In this document: piece by piece, positions 56,376-64,000 of the stretch
Numbering within the stretch: the stretch's first letter is position 1
Layout: each line of letters starts with the position of its first letter
Assembly: GCF_900092025.1 (NCBI RefSeq)
Contig: NZ_FLTX01000008.1
Coordinates: 156,129 to 220,128 of the forward strand
DNA: 64,000 nucleotides
Direction: 5' to 3'
Source of the DNA: Xanthomonas bromi
GTDB lineage: Bacteria; Pseudomonadota; Gammaproteobacteria; Xanthomonadales; Xanthomonadaceae
Made by a program: the position numbers and the translations under genes
Notes under the pieces: model-generated
Told to the model about the DNA's origin: nothing
Database searches by the model: none
Seen by the model: only the letters and a program-made list of their open reading frames with translations

Positions 56376-56397
56376 CGATAAAAATTACGAGTGTAAT
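56363..56397 (+). promoter_or_regulatory. Paired BlaI-type operator dyads
   Basis: Two dyads of the same form: TTACgcgcGTAA (56363-56374) and ATTACgagtGTAAT (56384-56397). Their centres are 22 bases apart, two helical turns. BlaI/MecI repressors bind dyads with TTAC/GTAA-like half-sites as dimers. The first overlaps the -10 box, the second the presumed transcription start. Confidence 0.65.
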
Positions 56398-56400
56398 CGC

Positions 56401-56766
56401 ATGTCGATCAGTGACGCTGAAGCCGTGGTGATGCAGGTGCTCTGGGATGGCGCGCCGCGCACGGCAGACGAGGTGGTTGCCGCGTTGGCGCACACCGGCT
56501 GGGCCGAGCCGACCATCAAGACCTTGCTCAATCGGCTGCTCACCAAAGGTGCCGTTGCGGCAGAAAAACACGGCCGCAAATATCACTACGCGCCGCTGCT
56601 GGCGCGTGAGCACTGGGTGCAGCAGCAGAGCGAAGGACTACTGCAGCGACTGTTCGGCGGGCGGATTGCGCCACTGGTAGCGCACTTCAGCGAACGTGGA
56701 AAACTCAGCGCGTCCGACATCGCGGAATTGAAGCGTCTGCTCAAGGAGTTGGACGATGCACCTTGA
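56401..56766 (+). CDS. BlaI/MecI/CopY family transcriptional repressor
   Basis: The 121-residue protein has the family's winged helix (ISDAEAVVMQVLWDGAPRTA, EPTIKTLLNRLLTKGAVAAE, KHGRKYHYAPLL) and the C-terminal dimerisation helices ending DIAELKRLLKELDD. There is no good Shine-Dalgarno sequence before ATG 56401; the operator nearly touches the start codon. It overlaps the next gene by 11 bases, the normal blaI-blaR1 arrangement, and probably represses its own operon. Confidence 0.92.
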   Translation: MSISDAEAVVMQVLWDGAPRTADEVVAALAHTGWAEPTIKTLLNRLLTKGAVAAEKHGRKYHYAPLLAREHWVQQQSEGLLQRLFGGRIAPLVAHFSERGKLSASDIAELKRLLKELDDAP

Positions 56767-58054
56767 CCTGCCATTGCTGTTGCGCGTCACCCTGTACAGC
56801 AGCGCCGCGTTGCTGACATGTCTCGTTCTGCGTCGCGCACTGCGTGCATGGCTGGGCGCAACAGCGGCGTACGCGATCTGGGCCGCCGTGCCGCTCGCAG
56901 TGCTGGCAGCCGTCATGCCGGCCCCGCAGATCGCCACCGCATTGCCCAAGATGCCGGCGTTGGTCGCGATGCCGCTCGACCTGCAAGGTAGCGAACCCAC
57001 ATGGGCGGGGACATTGCTGGCTGTCTGGGGGGCCGGTGCGGTCGCGATGGCCGTAGCGCTCTGGTGGCGACAGCAGCGTTTCGTGCGCAGTCTGGGTGCA
57101 TTGCATGCGCTCGACAGCGGGCTATGGACGGCAACGCACGATGTGGGCCTGCCGGTGTCGCTGGGTATCTTGCGCCCGCGCATTGTGCTGCCGATGAATT
57201 TCGACACGCGCTACACCGCCGCCGAGCGCACCTTGATCCTGGCGCATGAGCAACTGCATCTGCGGCGTGGCGATCTGTATGCCAATCTGCTGGCGGCACT
57301 GTTGCTGTGCATCGGCTGGTGTCATCCGTTGATGCATCTGGCATGGCGCGCGTTCCGGCTGGATCAGGAACTGGCCTGCGATGCAGACGTGCTTGCGCGC
57401 TATCCAGGCAAGCGTCGCAGCTACGCCACCGCCATGCTCAAGACCCAGTGTGGTGCCGACTGGATGCCCACCGCTTGTCACTGGACCGCGCCGCACGCAG
57501 TCACGCAACGCGTCGCGGCCTTGTTGGAGCCAGCGATGGAGGTGCCGCGCGCGCGCTGGAACCTGCGCATGGTGGTCTTATTGGCGGTGATGGTCAGCGG
57601 CGCCTGCTGGGCGTTCCAGCCTGCGCAGCTGCAGGGCAGGCGCGTCCCCGGCAATGGACTGGACTTCCACACCATGCAGCCGCCCAGGTATCCGCCTGAC
57701 GCGTTCGCGGCAGGCGTGGCGGGATTTGTCGAATTGCAGATCGCGGTGAGCCCAACTGGAACACCCGACCACATCGCCATCGTGCGCAGCACCCCGGCTG
57801 GCGTGTTCGATCAGACCGTGCTCGACGCAGCACGCCACTGGCGCTTCCCACCTGCACTGGAGGATGGCAAAGCGGTTGCGTCCGAGGTGCGCGTGCCGGT
57901 GAAGTTCGAATTGGATTCACCGGACACGGCGCCGGCGACCGCAGAACTGGATATGGATATCGGTGCTGCCGGGACGTCGCCCACTGCCGCAGCGACCGAG
58001 CGTGCTGCCGGCTGCGCAACAGCGGAATGCGCCACACGCGGAACGCTGCAATGA
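56756..58054 (+). CDS. BlaR1-like M56 membrane metallopeptidase with a TonB-type C-terminal domain
   Basis: A 432-residue protein: several N-terminal membrane helices, then the M56 peptidase region with the zinc motif in ILAHEQLHLRRGDLY (HEQLH fits HExxH), with FRLDQELACDADVLARYPGK (the third ligand Glu) following. A helix near residue 270 precedes a C-terminal periplasmic TonB-like domain (PRYPPDAFAAGVAGFVELQI, VLDAARHWRFPPAL). Unlike BlaR1/MecR1, it has no penicillin-binding SxxK/SxN/KTG domain. It would cleave the repressor in response to an unknown signal. It overlaps the repressor gene by 11 bases. Confidence 0.88.
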   Translation: MHLDLPLLLRVTLYSSAALLTCLVLRRALRAWLGATAAYAIWAAVPLAVLAAVMPAPQIATALPKMPALVAMPLDLQGSEPTWAGTLLAVWGAGAVAMAVALWWRQQRFVRSLGALHALDSGLWTATHDVGLPVSLGILRPRIVLPMNFDTRYTAAERTLILAHEQLHLRRGDLYANLLAALLLCIGWCHPLMHLAWRAFRLDQELACDADVLARYPGKRRSYATAMLKTQCGADWMPTACHWTAPHAVTQRVAALLEPAMEVPRARWNLRMVVLLAVMVSGACWAFQPAQLQGRRVPGNGLDFHTMQPPRYPPDAFAAGVAGFVELQIAVSPTGTPDHIAIVRSTPAGVFDQTVLDAARHWRFPPALEDGKAVASEVRVPVKFELDSPDTAPATAELDMDIGAAGTSPTAAATERAAGCATAECATRGTLQ

Positions 58055-58635
58055 ATCAGCGTCTGGTCTGCAGCGTCGCACTGGCCCTGGCCGTGAGCAG
58101 TTGCGCAACCCGCCAGGTCGCGGAGCAGGAACGCAGCGAGCGCGAAGATTCAGTGGATCAACGCATGCTGCCCTCGCAGCCGGATGGCGCTGGCGCTGCG
58201 GGCATCGCGTCCTACACGCTGGAACCAGCGCAGCGCTTCCGCATGCCGCGCGCGCTGCACAGCGAGGCGCCGGTACTGCCCGCCGATTCGCCGCGCCAGA
58301 CCTTGGCGCCGACCACCGTCTGCGCGCATCTCATCCTGAGCGCCGATGGTACGGTGCAGCGCGTCGACCCGATGTCCGACCGTGACGAATGCGCGGCGGG
58401 ACTACTGCCGGACAACGCCGATCTGATGCAAGCGGTGTGCACCACCGCGCAGCGATGGCAGTTCGTTCCGGCCGCGATGTGTACCTATGCACCAGGGGTC
58501 GCGCAACCGGCAGCGCCGGACGACTGCACTGACGCGACGCAGATCGAGCCGGTGCCGGTGACGCTATCGTTCGCGTTCACCTTCGAAGTGCGGCAGGGCA
58601 AGGTGAGTGTGCGGACCGGGAAGGTCGCACGCTAG
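58051..58635 (+). CDS. Lipoprotein, third gene of the BlaI/BlaR-like operon
   Basis: A 194-residue lipoprotein: a signal peptide ending in a lipobox-like AVSSCATRQ (Cys at residue 18), a linker, and a domain with TVCAHLILSADGTVQRVDPM and VCTTAQRWQFVPA, which resembles the TonB C-terminal fold of its upstream neighbour. Four to five cysteines lie in the domain and could form disulphides. The start overlaps the upstream stop by four bases. Function unknown; operon membership suggests a role in sensing. Confidence 0.8.
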   Translation: MNQRLVCSVALALAVSSCATRQVAEQERSEREDSVDQRMLPSQPDGAGAAGIASYTLEPAQRFRMPRALHSEAPVLPADSPRQTLAPTTVCAHLILSADGTVQRVDPMSDRDECAAGLLPDNADLMQAVCTTAQRWQFVPAAMCTYAPGVAQPAAPDDCTDATQIEPVPVTLSFAFTFEVRQGKVSVRTGKVAR

Positions 58636-58840
58636 GTGCTGCAGCCATTGCGCAGCGTGTGGGCACGCGTGATCGAAGCTGGCGAGGTAATGCCCGCCGG
58701 TTCGCGTCTACTGCGCGGCACGGCAATGGCGCGCAGTGAATGGAGTGGTTGACGAAGACGGACCAAGATCGTCAAGGCCGTCCTCGATATCCGTGCGACA
58801 CCGCAAGACACGCAAGCGCAGATCGACACCCACACCGCCC

Positions 58841-59455
58841 TCAATCCAGCACATGGACGCTGTCGGCAATGCGCTGTACTTCATCGGGGTGATGGCTGAC
58901 GTAGAGCATCGGCAGGCGAATTTCGTCGCGCACGCGCTGCAGGTAAGGGATCAATTCTTCGCGGCGCGCGTGATCCAGGGCCGACAGCGGTTCGTCGAAC
59001 AGCAGGATGGAAGGTTGCGCCAACAAGGCACGGCCGATCGCCACGCGCTGCGTCTCGCCACCAGAGAGGTTGCGTGGCCGGCGTTGCAACAGCGGCGCGA
59101 TGCCGAGCAAGGCCACCACATCGTCGAAGCCAAAAGGCGTGGTGCCGCGCGCATGCCGGCCATAGCGCAGGTTGCGCCGCACATCCAGATGCGGGAACAG
59201 CCGCGCATCCTGAAACACGTAACCGATCCGGCGCTTGTGCGTGGGCAGGTCGATGCCCTGCCCGGCGTCGTACAGGCAGCGTCCATCGATGCGGATGTGC
59301 CCGGCCTGCGGGCGCACCAATCCGGCAATTGCGTTCAGGACTGTGGTCTTGCCGGCACCGGAGGGCCCCACCAGTGCGACGACGCGCGCATCGTCGTGGA
59401 TACGGATGCGGCGTTCGAACGTGCCGCGTTGCAGCTGCAGATCCAGATCCAGCAT
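58841..59455 (-). CDS. modC: Molybdate ABC transporter ATP-binding protein ModC (short form)
   Basis: A 204-residue ABC ATPase with Walker A ([19 protein letters not shown]), Q-loop ([16 protein letters not shown]), signature [16 protein letters not shown] and Walker [14 protein letters not shown], with a switch His in [10 protein letters not shown]. The order modA-modB-modC and the Mod-type helical region identify it. It ends right after the nucleotide-binding core and lacks the about 140-residue molybdate-binding TOBE/Mop domain of E. coli ModC. Its ATG overlaps the modB stop (TGATG). Confidence 0.92.
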   Translation of the reverse strand: MLDLDLQLQRGTFERRIRIHDDARVVALVGPSGAGKTTVLNAIAGLVRPQAGHIRIDGRCLYDAGQGIDLPTHKRRIGYVFQDARLFPHLDVRRNLRYGRHARGTTPFGFDDVVALLGIAPLLQRRPRNLSGGETQRVAIGRALLAQPSILLFDEPLSALDHARREELIPYLQRVRDEIRLPMLYVSHHPDEVQRIADSVHVLD

Positions 59456-60141
59456 CACTCGTCCTCGTGCGGATGCGGCCGGCGCACCAGCCACTCGGAC
59501 AGCAGCAACGCCGCCAGCGAAATCGCCAGCGCCACGCCGGCCAGCCGCCAGATGCCCGATTCCATGCCCGGCACCTGCATCAGCCCGTAAATGGCCGACG
59601 ACAAGGTCTGCGTTTCGCCAGGGATATTCGACACGAAGGTGATGGTGGCGCCGAACTCACCCAGTGCCTTGGCGAACGCGAGCACCACGCCGGCGACCAG
59701 GCCCGGCCAGGCCAGTGGCAAGGTGATGCTGAAGAACACGCGCCACGGCCCGGCGCCCAGCGTGGCGGCGGCCGCTTCCAGGCGGCGATCGGTGGCTTCG
59801 ATCGACAGACGAATCGCGCGCACCATCAGCGGGAATCCCATCACCGCACACGCAAGCGCGGCGCCGGTCCACCGGAAGGCGAACCGGATACCGAGGTGTT
59901 CCAGCAACCAACTGCCCACCGGCCCCTGCGTGCCCAGCACCACCAGCAGCGCATAGCCGGTGACCACCGGCGGCATCACCAAGGGCAGATGCAGCAGCGC
60001 GTCCAGCAAGGCCTTGCCCGGAAAGCGGCGCCGCGCCAACAGCCAGCCGCAGGCAATGCCCGGCGGCAGGCTGGCGAGCGCCGCCACGATCGCGACCTTG
60101 AGACTCAAGCCGATCGCGGTCAGCTCTTCCGGGGTGAACAT
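59455..60141 (-). CDS. modB: Molybdate ABC transporter permease ModB
   Basis: A 228-residue inner-membrane permease with five or six transmembrane helices. Hallmarks are [20 protein letters not shown] and the EAA loop [19 protein letters not shown] leading to [20 protein letters not shown] and [18 protein letters not shown]. Length is normal. It begins 16 bases after the modA stop; a TTG six bases upstream of the chosen ATG is an alternative start. Confidence 0.95.
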   Translation of the reverse strand: MFTPEELTAIGLSLKVAIVAALASLPPGIACGWLLARRRFPGKALLDALLHLPLVMPPVVTGYALLVVLGTQGPVGSWLLEHLGIRFAFRWTGAALACAVMGFPLMVRAIRLSIEATDRRLEAAAATLGAGPWRVFFSITLPLAWPGLVAGVVLAFAKALGEFGATITFVSNIPGETQTLSSAIYGLMQVPGMESGIWRLAGVALAISLAALLLSEWLVRRPHPHEDE

Positions 60142-60157
60142 CGACAAACCGTGTGCC

Positions 60158-60934
60158 TCAATCCTTCAACGAAAAACCGCGGCGCACGAAGATCGCCTTC
60201 GCCGGTTTGCTGCGTAGCCAGGTCACGAATGCGGCGGTTGCGGGATTGCGGCTGTTCTTCAGTGCGGCAACCGGATACACGATGGCGTCATGGCTGTCGT
60301 CGGGAAAGGTGGCGACCACGCGCACCTTGGCATCGGCACGTGCGTCCGAGCCATACACGATGCCCAACGGGGCTTCGCCGCGCGACACCAGCATCAGTGC
60401 CGCGCGCACGCTGTCCGATTCGGCAAGACGGTTGCTGACGCTGTCCCATTGGCCGAGCTTGCGCAGCGCAGCGGCGGCGTATTTGCCGGCCGGCACGCTG
60501 GCGGTCTGGCCAACGGCCAGGCGCCCGCTCTGTCCAAGCGCCTTGGCGATGGCGCCGGGCGTGCGTGGGTCGAGGCGCAGCGTGCTGTTCGCCGGGGCGA
60601 CCAACACCAGGGTGTTGCCGAGCAGGTTGTGGCGCTGCGCCGGCAGCACCAGGCCGCGCTGTTGCAGATAGTCCATCCATTCCAGGTCGGCCGAAAAGAA
60701 GACGTCGGCGGGTGCGCCTTGTTCGATCTGGCGTGCCAGCGCGGAGCTCGCCGCATACGACACCCGCACCGGGGTGCCGGTCGCTTTCTCGTACGCGGCT
60801 GTGGCTTCGTCCATCGATTCTTTCAGGCTGGCAGCCGCAAACACCGTCACCGGTGCGGTTTGCGCACTCGCCAGCATCGGCATCGCCGCCGTCAGCACGC
60901 ATAACGCGCGCAGCCAGAAACCGATCATGCGCAT
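60158..60934 (-). CDS. modA: Molybdate ABC transporter substrate-binding protein ModA
   Basis: A 258-residue periplasmic molybdate-binding protein. Signal peptide to about residue 25 ([10 protein letters not shown]), then [20 protein letters not shown] (Ser ligand region), [33 protein letters not shown] and [12 protein letters not shown] with [27 protein letters not shown] lies six bases before the ATG at 60934. First gene of modABC. No ModE box was identified upstream. Confidence 0.95.
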   Translation of the reverse strand: MRMIGFWLRALCVLTAAMPMLASAQTAPVTVFAAASLKESMDEATAAYEKATGTPVRVSYAASSALARQIEQGAPADVFFSADLEWMDYLQQRGLVLPAQRHNLLGNTLVLVAPANSTLRLDPRTPGAIAKALGQSGRLAVGQTASVPAGKYAAAALRKLGQWDSVSNRLAESDSVRAALMLVSRGEAPLGIVYGSDARADAKVRVVATFPDDSHDAIVYPVAALKNSRNPATAAFVTWLRSKPAKAIFVRRGFSLKD

Positions 60935-61002
60935 GGGAAGCTCCTCACCAGTCAGGTAGGCCCCGATCATAGCGGCTACGCGATGCGCCCCGCGTGGCGA
61001 GC

Positions 61003-61848
61003 CTACCCGCGCGGTAGAGTGACTCCGGAGTAGTGTCCCGCCTGAAGATTGGTCTGCAAGGCCGGCCGGATCAGCTTGGGTTCGGACAAGCTGGCATCGC
61101 GCGCCTGTCGCTGCGCCACGAAGGCATCGACATCCACGCCGTCGCGCACGTGGATATTGCTGCGCCGCTGCGCGCCGATACTGGTCTGGTGCGCCACCGC
61201 GCGCCCGCCCGGCCCGTAGTCGTGGCAGACGAAGACGCGAGTGCTCTCCGGCAGCGCGTACAGGCGCTGGATCGAGGCAAACAGCTGGCGCGCATCGCCG
61301 CCGGGGAAATCGCAACGCGCCGTGCCCGCATCGGGCATGAATAACGAGTCGCCCGGAAACAGCGCATCGCCGATCAGATACGCAATGCTGTCGCTGGTGT
61401 GGCCGGGCACCGCGATGACGCGTGCTTCGATACCGCCAAGCAGGAAGCGCTCGTCGTCGGCAAACAGATGATCGAACTGCGAGCCATCGGCCCGAAAGTC
61501 GTCCGGCAATGCGTACTGCGGTGCGAGGGCTTGCTGCACCTGGCGAATGCCTTCGCCGATGCCGATGCGCGCCTGCGGCCATTGCTGTTTCAGCCACTGC
61601 GCAGCAGACAGGTGATCGGCATGCGCGTGGGTTTCCAGTAGCCACTGCAGCTGCCATCCGTGCTGCCCGATGGCATTGAGGATGGCTTGCGCCGCCTGGG
61701 TGCCGATGACGCCGGTCTCGGCTACGTAGTCCAACGCCGGGTCGATCACTGCCGCCGCACCGGTGGCCGCATCGGCGACCACATAGGTGAAGGTGTTGCT
61801 GTCGGCATGAAAGAACGCACGCACCCGGGGCTGCAGCGGCGTCTCCAC
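61003..61848 (-). CDS. MBL-fold metallo-hydrolase, persulfide-dioxygenase/ETHE1-like
   Basis: A 281-residue metallo-beta-lactamase-fold enzyme with the metal motif [17 protein letters not shown] (HxHxDH), then [20 protein letters not shown] (third His), [20 protein letters not shown] (bridging Asp) and [11 protein letters not shown] (last His). These spacings match ETHE1/Blh-type sulfur dioxygenases, which oxidise glutathione persulfide. The start is probably the GTG at 61848, four bases past the nuclease stop; no good ribosome-binding site is seen, suggesting coupling to the upstream gene. Confidence 0.88.
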   Translation of the reverse strand: METPLQPRVRAFFHADSNTFTYVVADAATGAAAVIDPALDYVAETGVIGTQAAQAILNAIGQHGWQLQWLLETHAHADHLSAAQWLKQQWPQARIGIGEGIRQVQQALAPQYALPDDFRADGSQFDHLFADDERFLLGGIEARVIAVPGHTSDSIAYLIGDALFPGDSLFMPDAGTARCDFPGGDARQLFASIQRLYALPESTRVFVCHDYGPGGRAVAHQTSIGAQRRSNIHVRDGVDVDAFVAQRQARDASLSEPKLIRPALQTNLQAGHYSGVTLPRG

Positions 61849-61849
61849 G

Positions 61850-62665
61850 TCAGGGGCTGGCCAGCGCCGCGTTGAGTATCGCGGCGAGCCGGTCACCAGC
61901 GACGCGTAGCTGGGTTTCGGCGATCGGGCGATAGGTGGCGATGTAGGTGGTGGGCAACACGTGCGCGCTCGGGTAAACGCCCGGCGTGACGGCGATCTTG
62001 CACGACGCCTGCGCCCATGCCGCAGCCGGCGGTGGCAGAACCGGAGACACCGGCGCGGCCGCTGGTAATGCGAGCAGGCGTTGCAGATACGCATCGTCGC
62101 TCAGATGGCGTTCGTTGAGCATGCCGCTGTCCCACAACGCATGCAGGTTGCTGCCCTTGCCGTCGATCTGCAGCTGGAAGTCGTTGCCGCCCTTGTCGTG
62201 GGCATAGCCGGCGTGCATGGGCTGATGGATGTCGCCGACGAAATGCACCACGAACTTCAAGGCCTGGCGGCGCACGTCCAGCGGCTGTGTGCGATCTGCG
62301 AGCAGGGCGGTTTGCCGGTCGAGCGCGGCAATCACACAGTTGCCGTCCGGGCAGTCGCGCGGCGGCGAATACGTGCAGTCGTGTTCGCCGAGATTGACGT
62401 AATGCCAGGGGCCGGAGCGCTTGCCCAAATCGGGGTCGTGCTCGCGCAACTCATCGGCCCAGGAGGCCACGCCGTGCAGTGTCGGGTCGGGCTCGCCGGC
62501 CAGCAATTGCGCCACTTGTGCGCGTGCCTGCGGGCTCAGTTCGGTTTCGGCGATACGCGCCACCAGACGGTGGCCTTGCGGGCCCCAGGCCAACGCGGTG
62601 GTGGGGTGAAGCGCGGCGGCCATTGCCGTTGCAACAACGAATGCTGGGAGGGGGAAAGTTTTCAT
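61850..62665 (-). CDS. S1/P1-type secreted nuclease
   Basis: A 271-residue zinc-dependent nuclease for single-stranded DNA/RNA. Signal peptide (to about residue 26, MAAALHPTTALA) ending directly before the N-terminal Trp ligand in AWGPQGHRLVARIAE. Other zinc-ligand motifs: SWADELREHDPD, HYVNLGEHDC, HFVGDIHQPMHAGYAHDKGG and NLHALWDSGML. Family members act in nucleotide scavenging outside the cell. ATG at 62665 is preceded by a hydrophobic leader without gaps. Confidence 0.93.
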   Translation of the reverse strand: MKTFPLPAFVVATAMAAALHPTTALAWGPQGHRLVARIAETELSPQARAQVAQLLAGEPDPTLHGVASWADELREHDPDLGKRSGPWHYVNLGEHDCTYSPPRDCPDGNCVIAALDRQTALLADRTQPLDVRRQALKFVVHFVGDIHQPMHAGYAHDKGGNDFQLQIDGKGSNLHALWDSGMLNERHLSDDAYLQRLLALPAAAPVSPVLPPPAAAWAQASCKIAVTPGVYPSAHVLPTTYIATYRPIAETQLRVAGDRLAAILNAALASP

Positions 62666-62882
62666 TTCGCGATTGTACGCATCGGTCCGGGACGGTTTGA
62701 TGGCCGTCCCGCACATGCGACAGCCGCGCCTCAGCATGAGGCCGGTACTGCCTGGAGCGGCTGACAAAAATGCAGCAAGCAATCGTCAGGCGGGAGTGGG
62801 CGGCGCGCAGCAACTTGCGTATAGGCGTGGTGCCTGTCGATCCTCGCCGGTCTGGCGGCTGCACGGACCTGGCTAGCCGCTC

Positions 62883-63497
62883 TTAGTAATACACCAGGTA
62901 CGACACACCGAAGGTCAGTGGATCGATCCGCGCCTTACCCTGCCGCGCACCATTGAAGTCGACGTCGCTGCGCGAATCGGTCCAGCGCGCATCCACGCGC
63001 AGGCCGCTGCGCTCGTTGAAGATGAAGTCCACGCCGACATGCGCGGTGGCGCCGACCGAATCGCCGAAGCGCGGATCACCGTTATTGATCGTCGGCTCGG
63101 TGTCTTCGCCCAGAAACGTGGTGTAGTTGATGCCCACGCCCACGAACGGCGACACCGTGCCGTAGCCGTTGATGTGTTACTGCAACAACACGTTCGGCGG
63201 CACCGACCAATAGCTGCCCACCTTGCCGATGCCCTGCAGTTCGAGGTCGTGCTTGCCGGCCACTGCGGCATGCACTTCGATCCCAAGGTTGTTGCGCAGG
63301 AAGTATTCGTAGGTGAACGACAGCGCCGGCGCGCTCGTGATCTCGGCCTGCGTACCGCCGAAGGTGCCGCTGTTGGACTTGGGCGAGACATAGCCGGCAC
63401 CGTAACCGGTCGTCCAATGACCGGCCGACTGTGCAAAGGCGGGTGCGGCCGAGGCGGCCAGTGCGATGGCGAGGGCGGTGCGAGTCAGCGTGTTCAT
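62883..63497 (-). pseudogene. ompW: OmpW-family outer membrane protein gene interrupted by a stop codon
   Basis: The gene begins MNTLTRTALAIALAASAAPA (signal peptide) and continues through AGYVSPKSNSGTFGGTQAEI and YEYFLRNNLGIEVHAAVAGK to VPPNVLLQ, where a TAA stop lies at 63177-63179. The same frame then resumes HINGYGTVSPFVGVGINYTT, GVDFIFNERSGLRVDARWTD and ends VSYLVYY, the expected OmpW C-terminus. Family members have Tyr or a similar residue at this position (LLQYH), so a single TAC/TAT to TAA change would explain it. Without suppression no eight-stranded barrel is made. Confidence 0.9.
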
Positions 63498-64000
63498 GGA
63501 ATCCCCGGTAGGTCGGACAGACGGTCGACGTGATCGACCTGTCCGCAACTCCGGCGGTGGATGCACGTCCCTGGGCAGCAAGTGTGCCAGAGATGCGCCG
63601 CCCACGCCGCAGGGGATCAGAGTCGCTGTACGTACGCAATGCGAAGGTGTTTAAACGGCAAGCAGTAGATGCAGGGCTTCAACGTTGGCTACCGCTGGCG
63701 CGCAGGATTGCGCTACTGCGGGACGCTGGCGAACGCGGTGGCCAGGCTGGCGAGCAGCAGGATGGAGCGCAGACGCATCGAAACTTGCGTGGGGGCAATG
63801 GATGCAGGACGCCTTGTGGCTCGGTGCTGCCGCTGCCTCGATCCTGATCGATCCGGTAGCGTTCCCGGGTGCCTGGCCTTGCGGTCTTGTCGATCGACAT
63901 GAAGGCGTAAACGCCAGCACCGACTGCGCTCTCGATTATCGAGCACGGGTACCGTGCGGTAATCGACCGCGTCCTGCGGCTTCCGGGTCAGGAACTTAGG
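63498..64000. other. Region to the right window edge (about 500 bases) without a clear gene
   Basis: No complete gene is recognised. On the minus strand an ATG at 63778 opens a leader-like peptide MRLRSILLLASLATAFASVP that ends soon in a stop, and another frame then reads AVAQSCAPAVANVEALHLLL to a stop near 63651. This could be the decayed start of a small secreted protein, but evidence is weak. The other open frames show no domain. Confidence 0.35.

Noticed and set aside
61003..62094. N-terminal extension of the MBL-fold hydrolase to 62094
   Set aside because: The extension overlaps the S1/P1 nuclease in another frame and lacks family similarity; the GTG at 61848 fits the conserved start.

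Overview
The window is GC-rich chromosomal DNA of a gammaproteobacterium, almost certainly a Xanthomonas or a very close relative. The evidence is a small protein made only of the XVIPCD domain (the Xanthomonadales type IV secretion signal), large TonB-dependent receptors, the gene sets gmk-rpoZ-spoT-ridA-recG and ponA/pilMNOPQ, and families of GGGAATCGGG-type intergenic repeats. No tRNA, rRNA, CRISPR array, intact insertion sequence or prophage was seen. I cannot name the species from sequence alone.

Layout. 1-4,400: partial TIGR02449 gene, ygfB, pepP, then, convergent to them, an orphan XVIPCD gene and pepQ. 4,400-7,200: PilZ protein and DUF1631 protein. 7,300-10,220: rph, a VOC protein, rdgB and hemW, tightly packed on the minus strand. 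10,300-18,850: yicC, gmk, rpoZ, spoT, ridA, recG, a nucleoside hydrolase and rpmE2. 19,081-20,370: gltA. 20,600-29,300: a hypothetical gene, ponA/mrcA and the divergent pilMNOPQ operon. 29,427-30,059: an unrecognised secreted repeat protein. 30,263-37,313: a MoxR/DUF58/DUF4381/BatA/BatB-C/BatD operon. 37,314-38,407: a 1.1-kb gene-free, repeat-rich stretch. 38,408-41,914: a dicarboxylate/amino-acid symporter and tkt. 42,000-44,541: a TonB-receptor remnant, a frameshifted LysR gene and its divergent SDR gene. 44,748-46,444: two cell-wall enzymes (M23 peptidase and L,D-transpeptidase). 46,766-50,733: TonB receptor plus a secreted PI-PLC-like enzyme. 50,929-53,710: an acetyl-CoA hydrolase/transferase and a thermostable-hemolysin-family gene. 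53,707-56,302: a deletion scar joining an AMP ligase to a response regulator, followed by the intact histidine kinase. 56,401-58,635: a BlaI/BlaR1-like pair with a lipoprotein. 58,841-60,934: modABC. 61,003-62,665: an MBL-fold hydrolase and an S1/P1 nuclease. 62,883-63,497: an ompW gene broken by a stop codon.

The most noteworthy observations are: (i) a stand-alone XVIPCD gene with no toxin domain, placed between two M24 peptidase genes; (ii) a sharp drop in GC content beginning inside pilQ, just after a glycine-rich linker, and continuing through the unknown secreted protein downstream, which suggests that a secretin half and its neighbour were exchanged together; (iii) a clean deletion that fused the 5' part of an AMP-ligase gene to the 3' part of a response-regulator gene; (iv) four broken genes (LysR, ompW, TonB receptor, AMP ligase/regulator) pointing to ongoing gene decay; (v) paired dyads before blaI, two helical turns apart; and (vi) several families of dispersed intergenic repeats.
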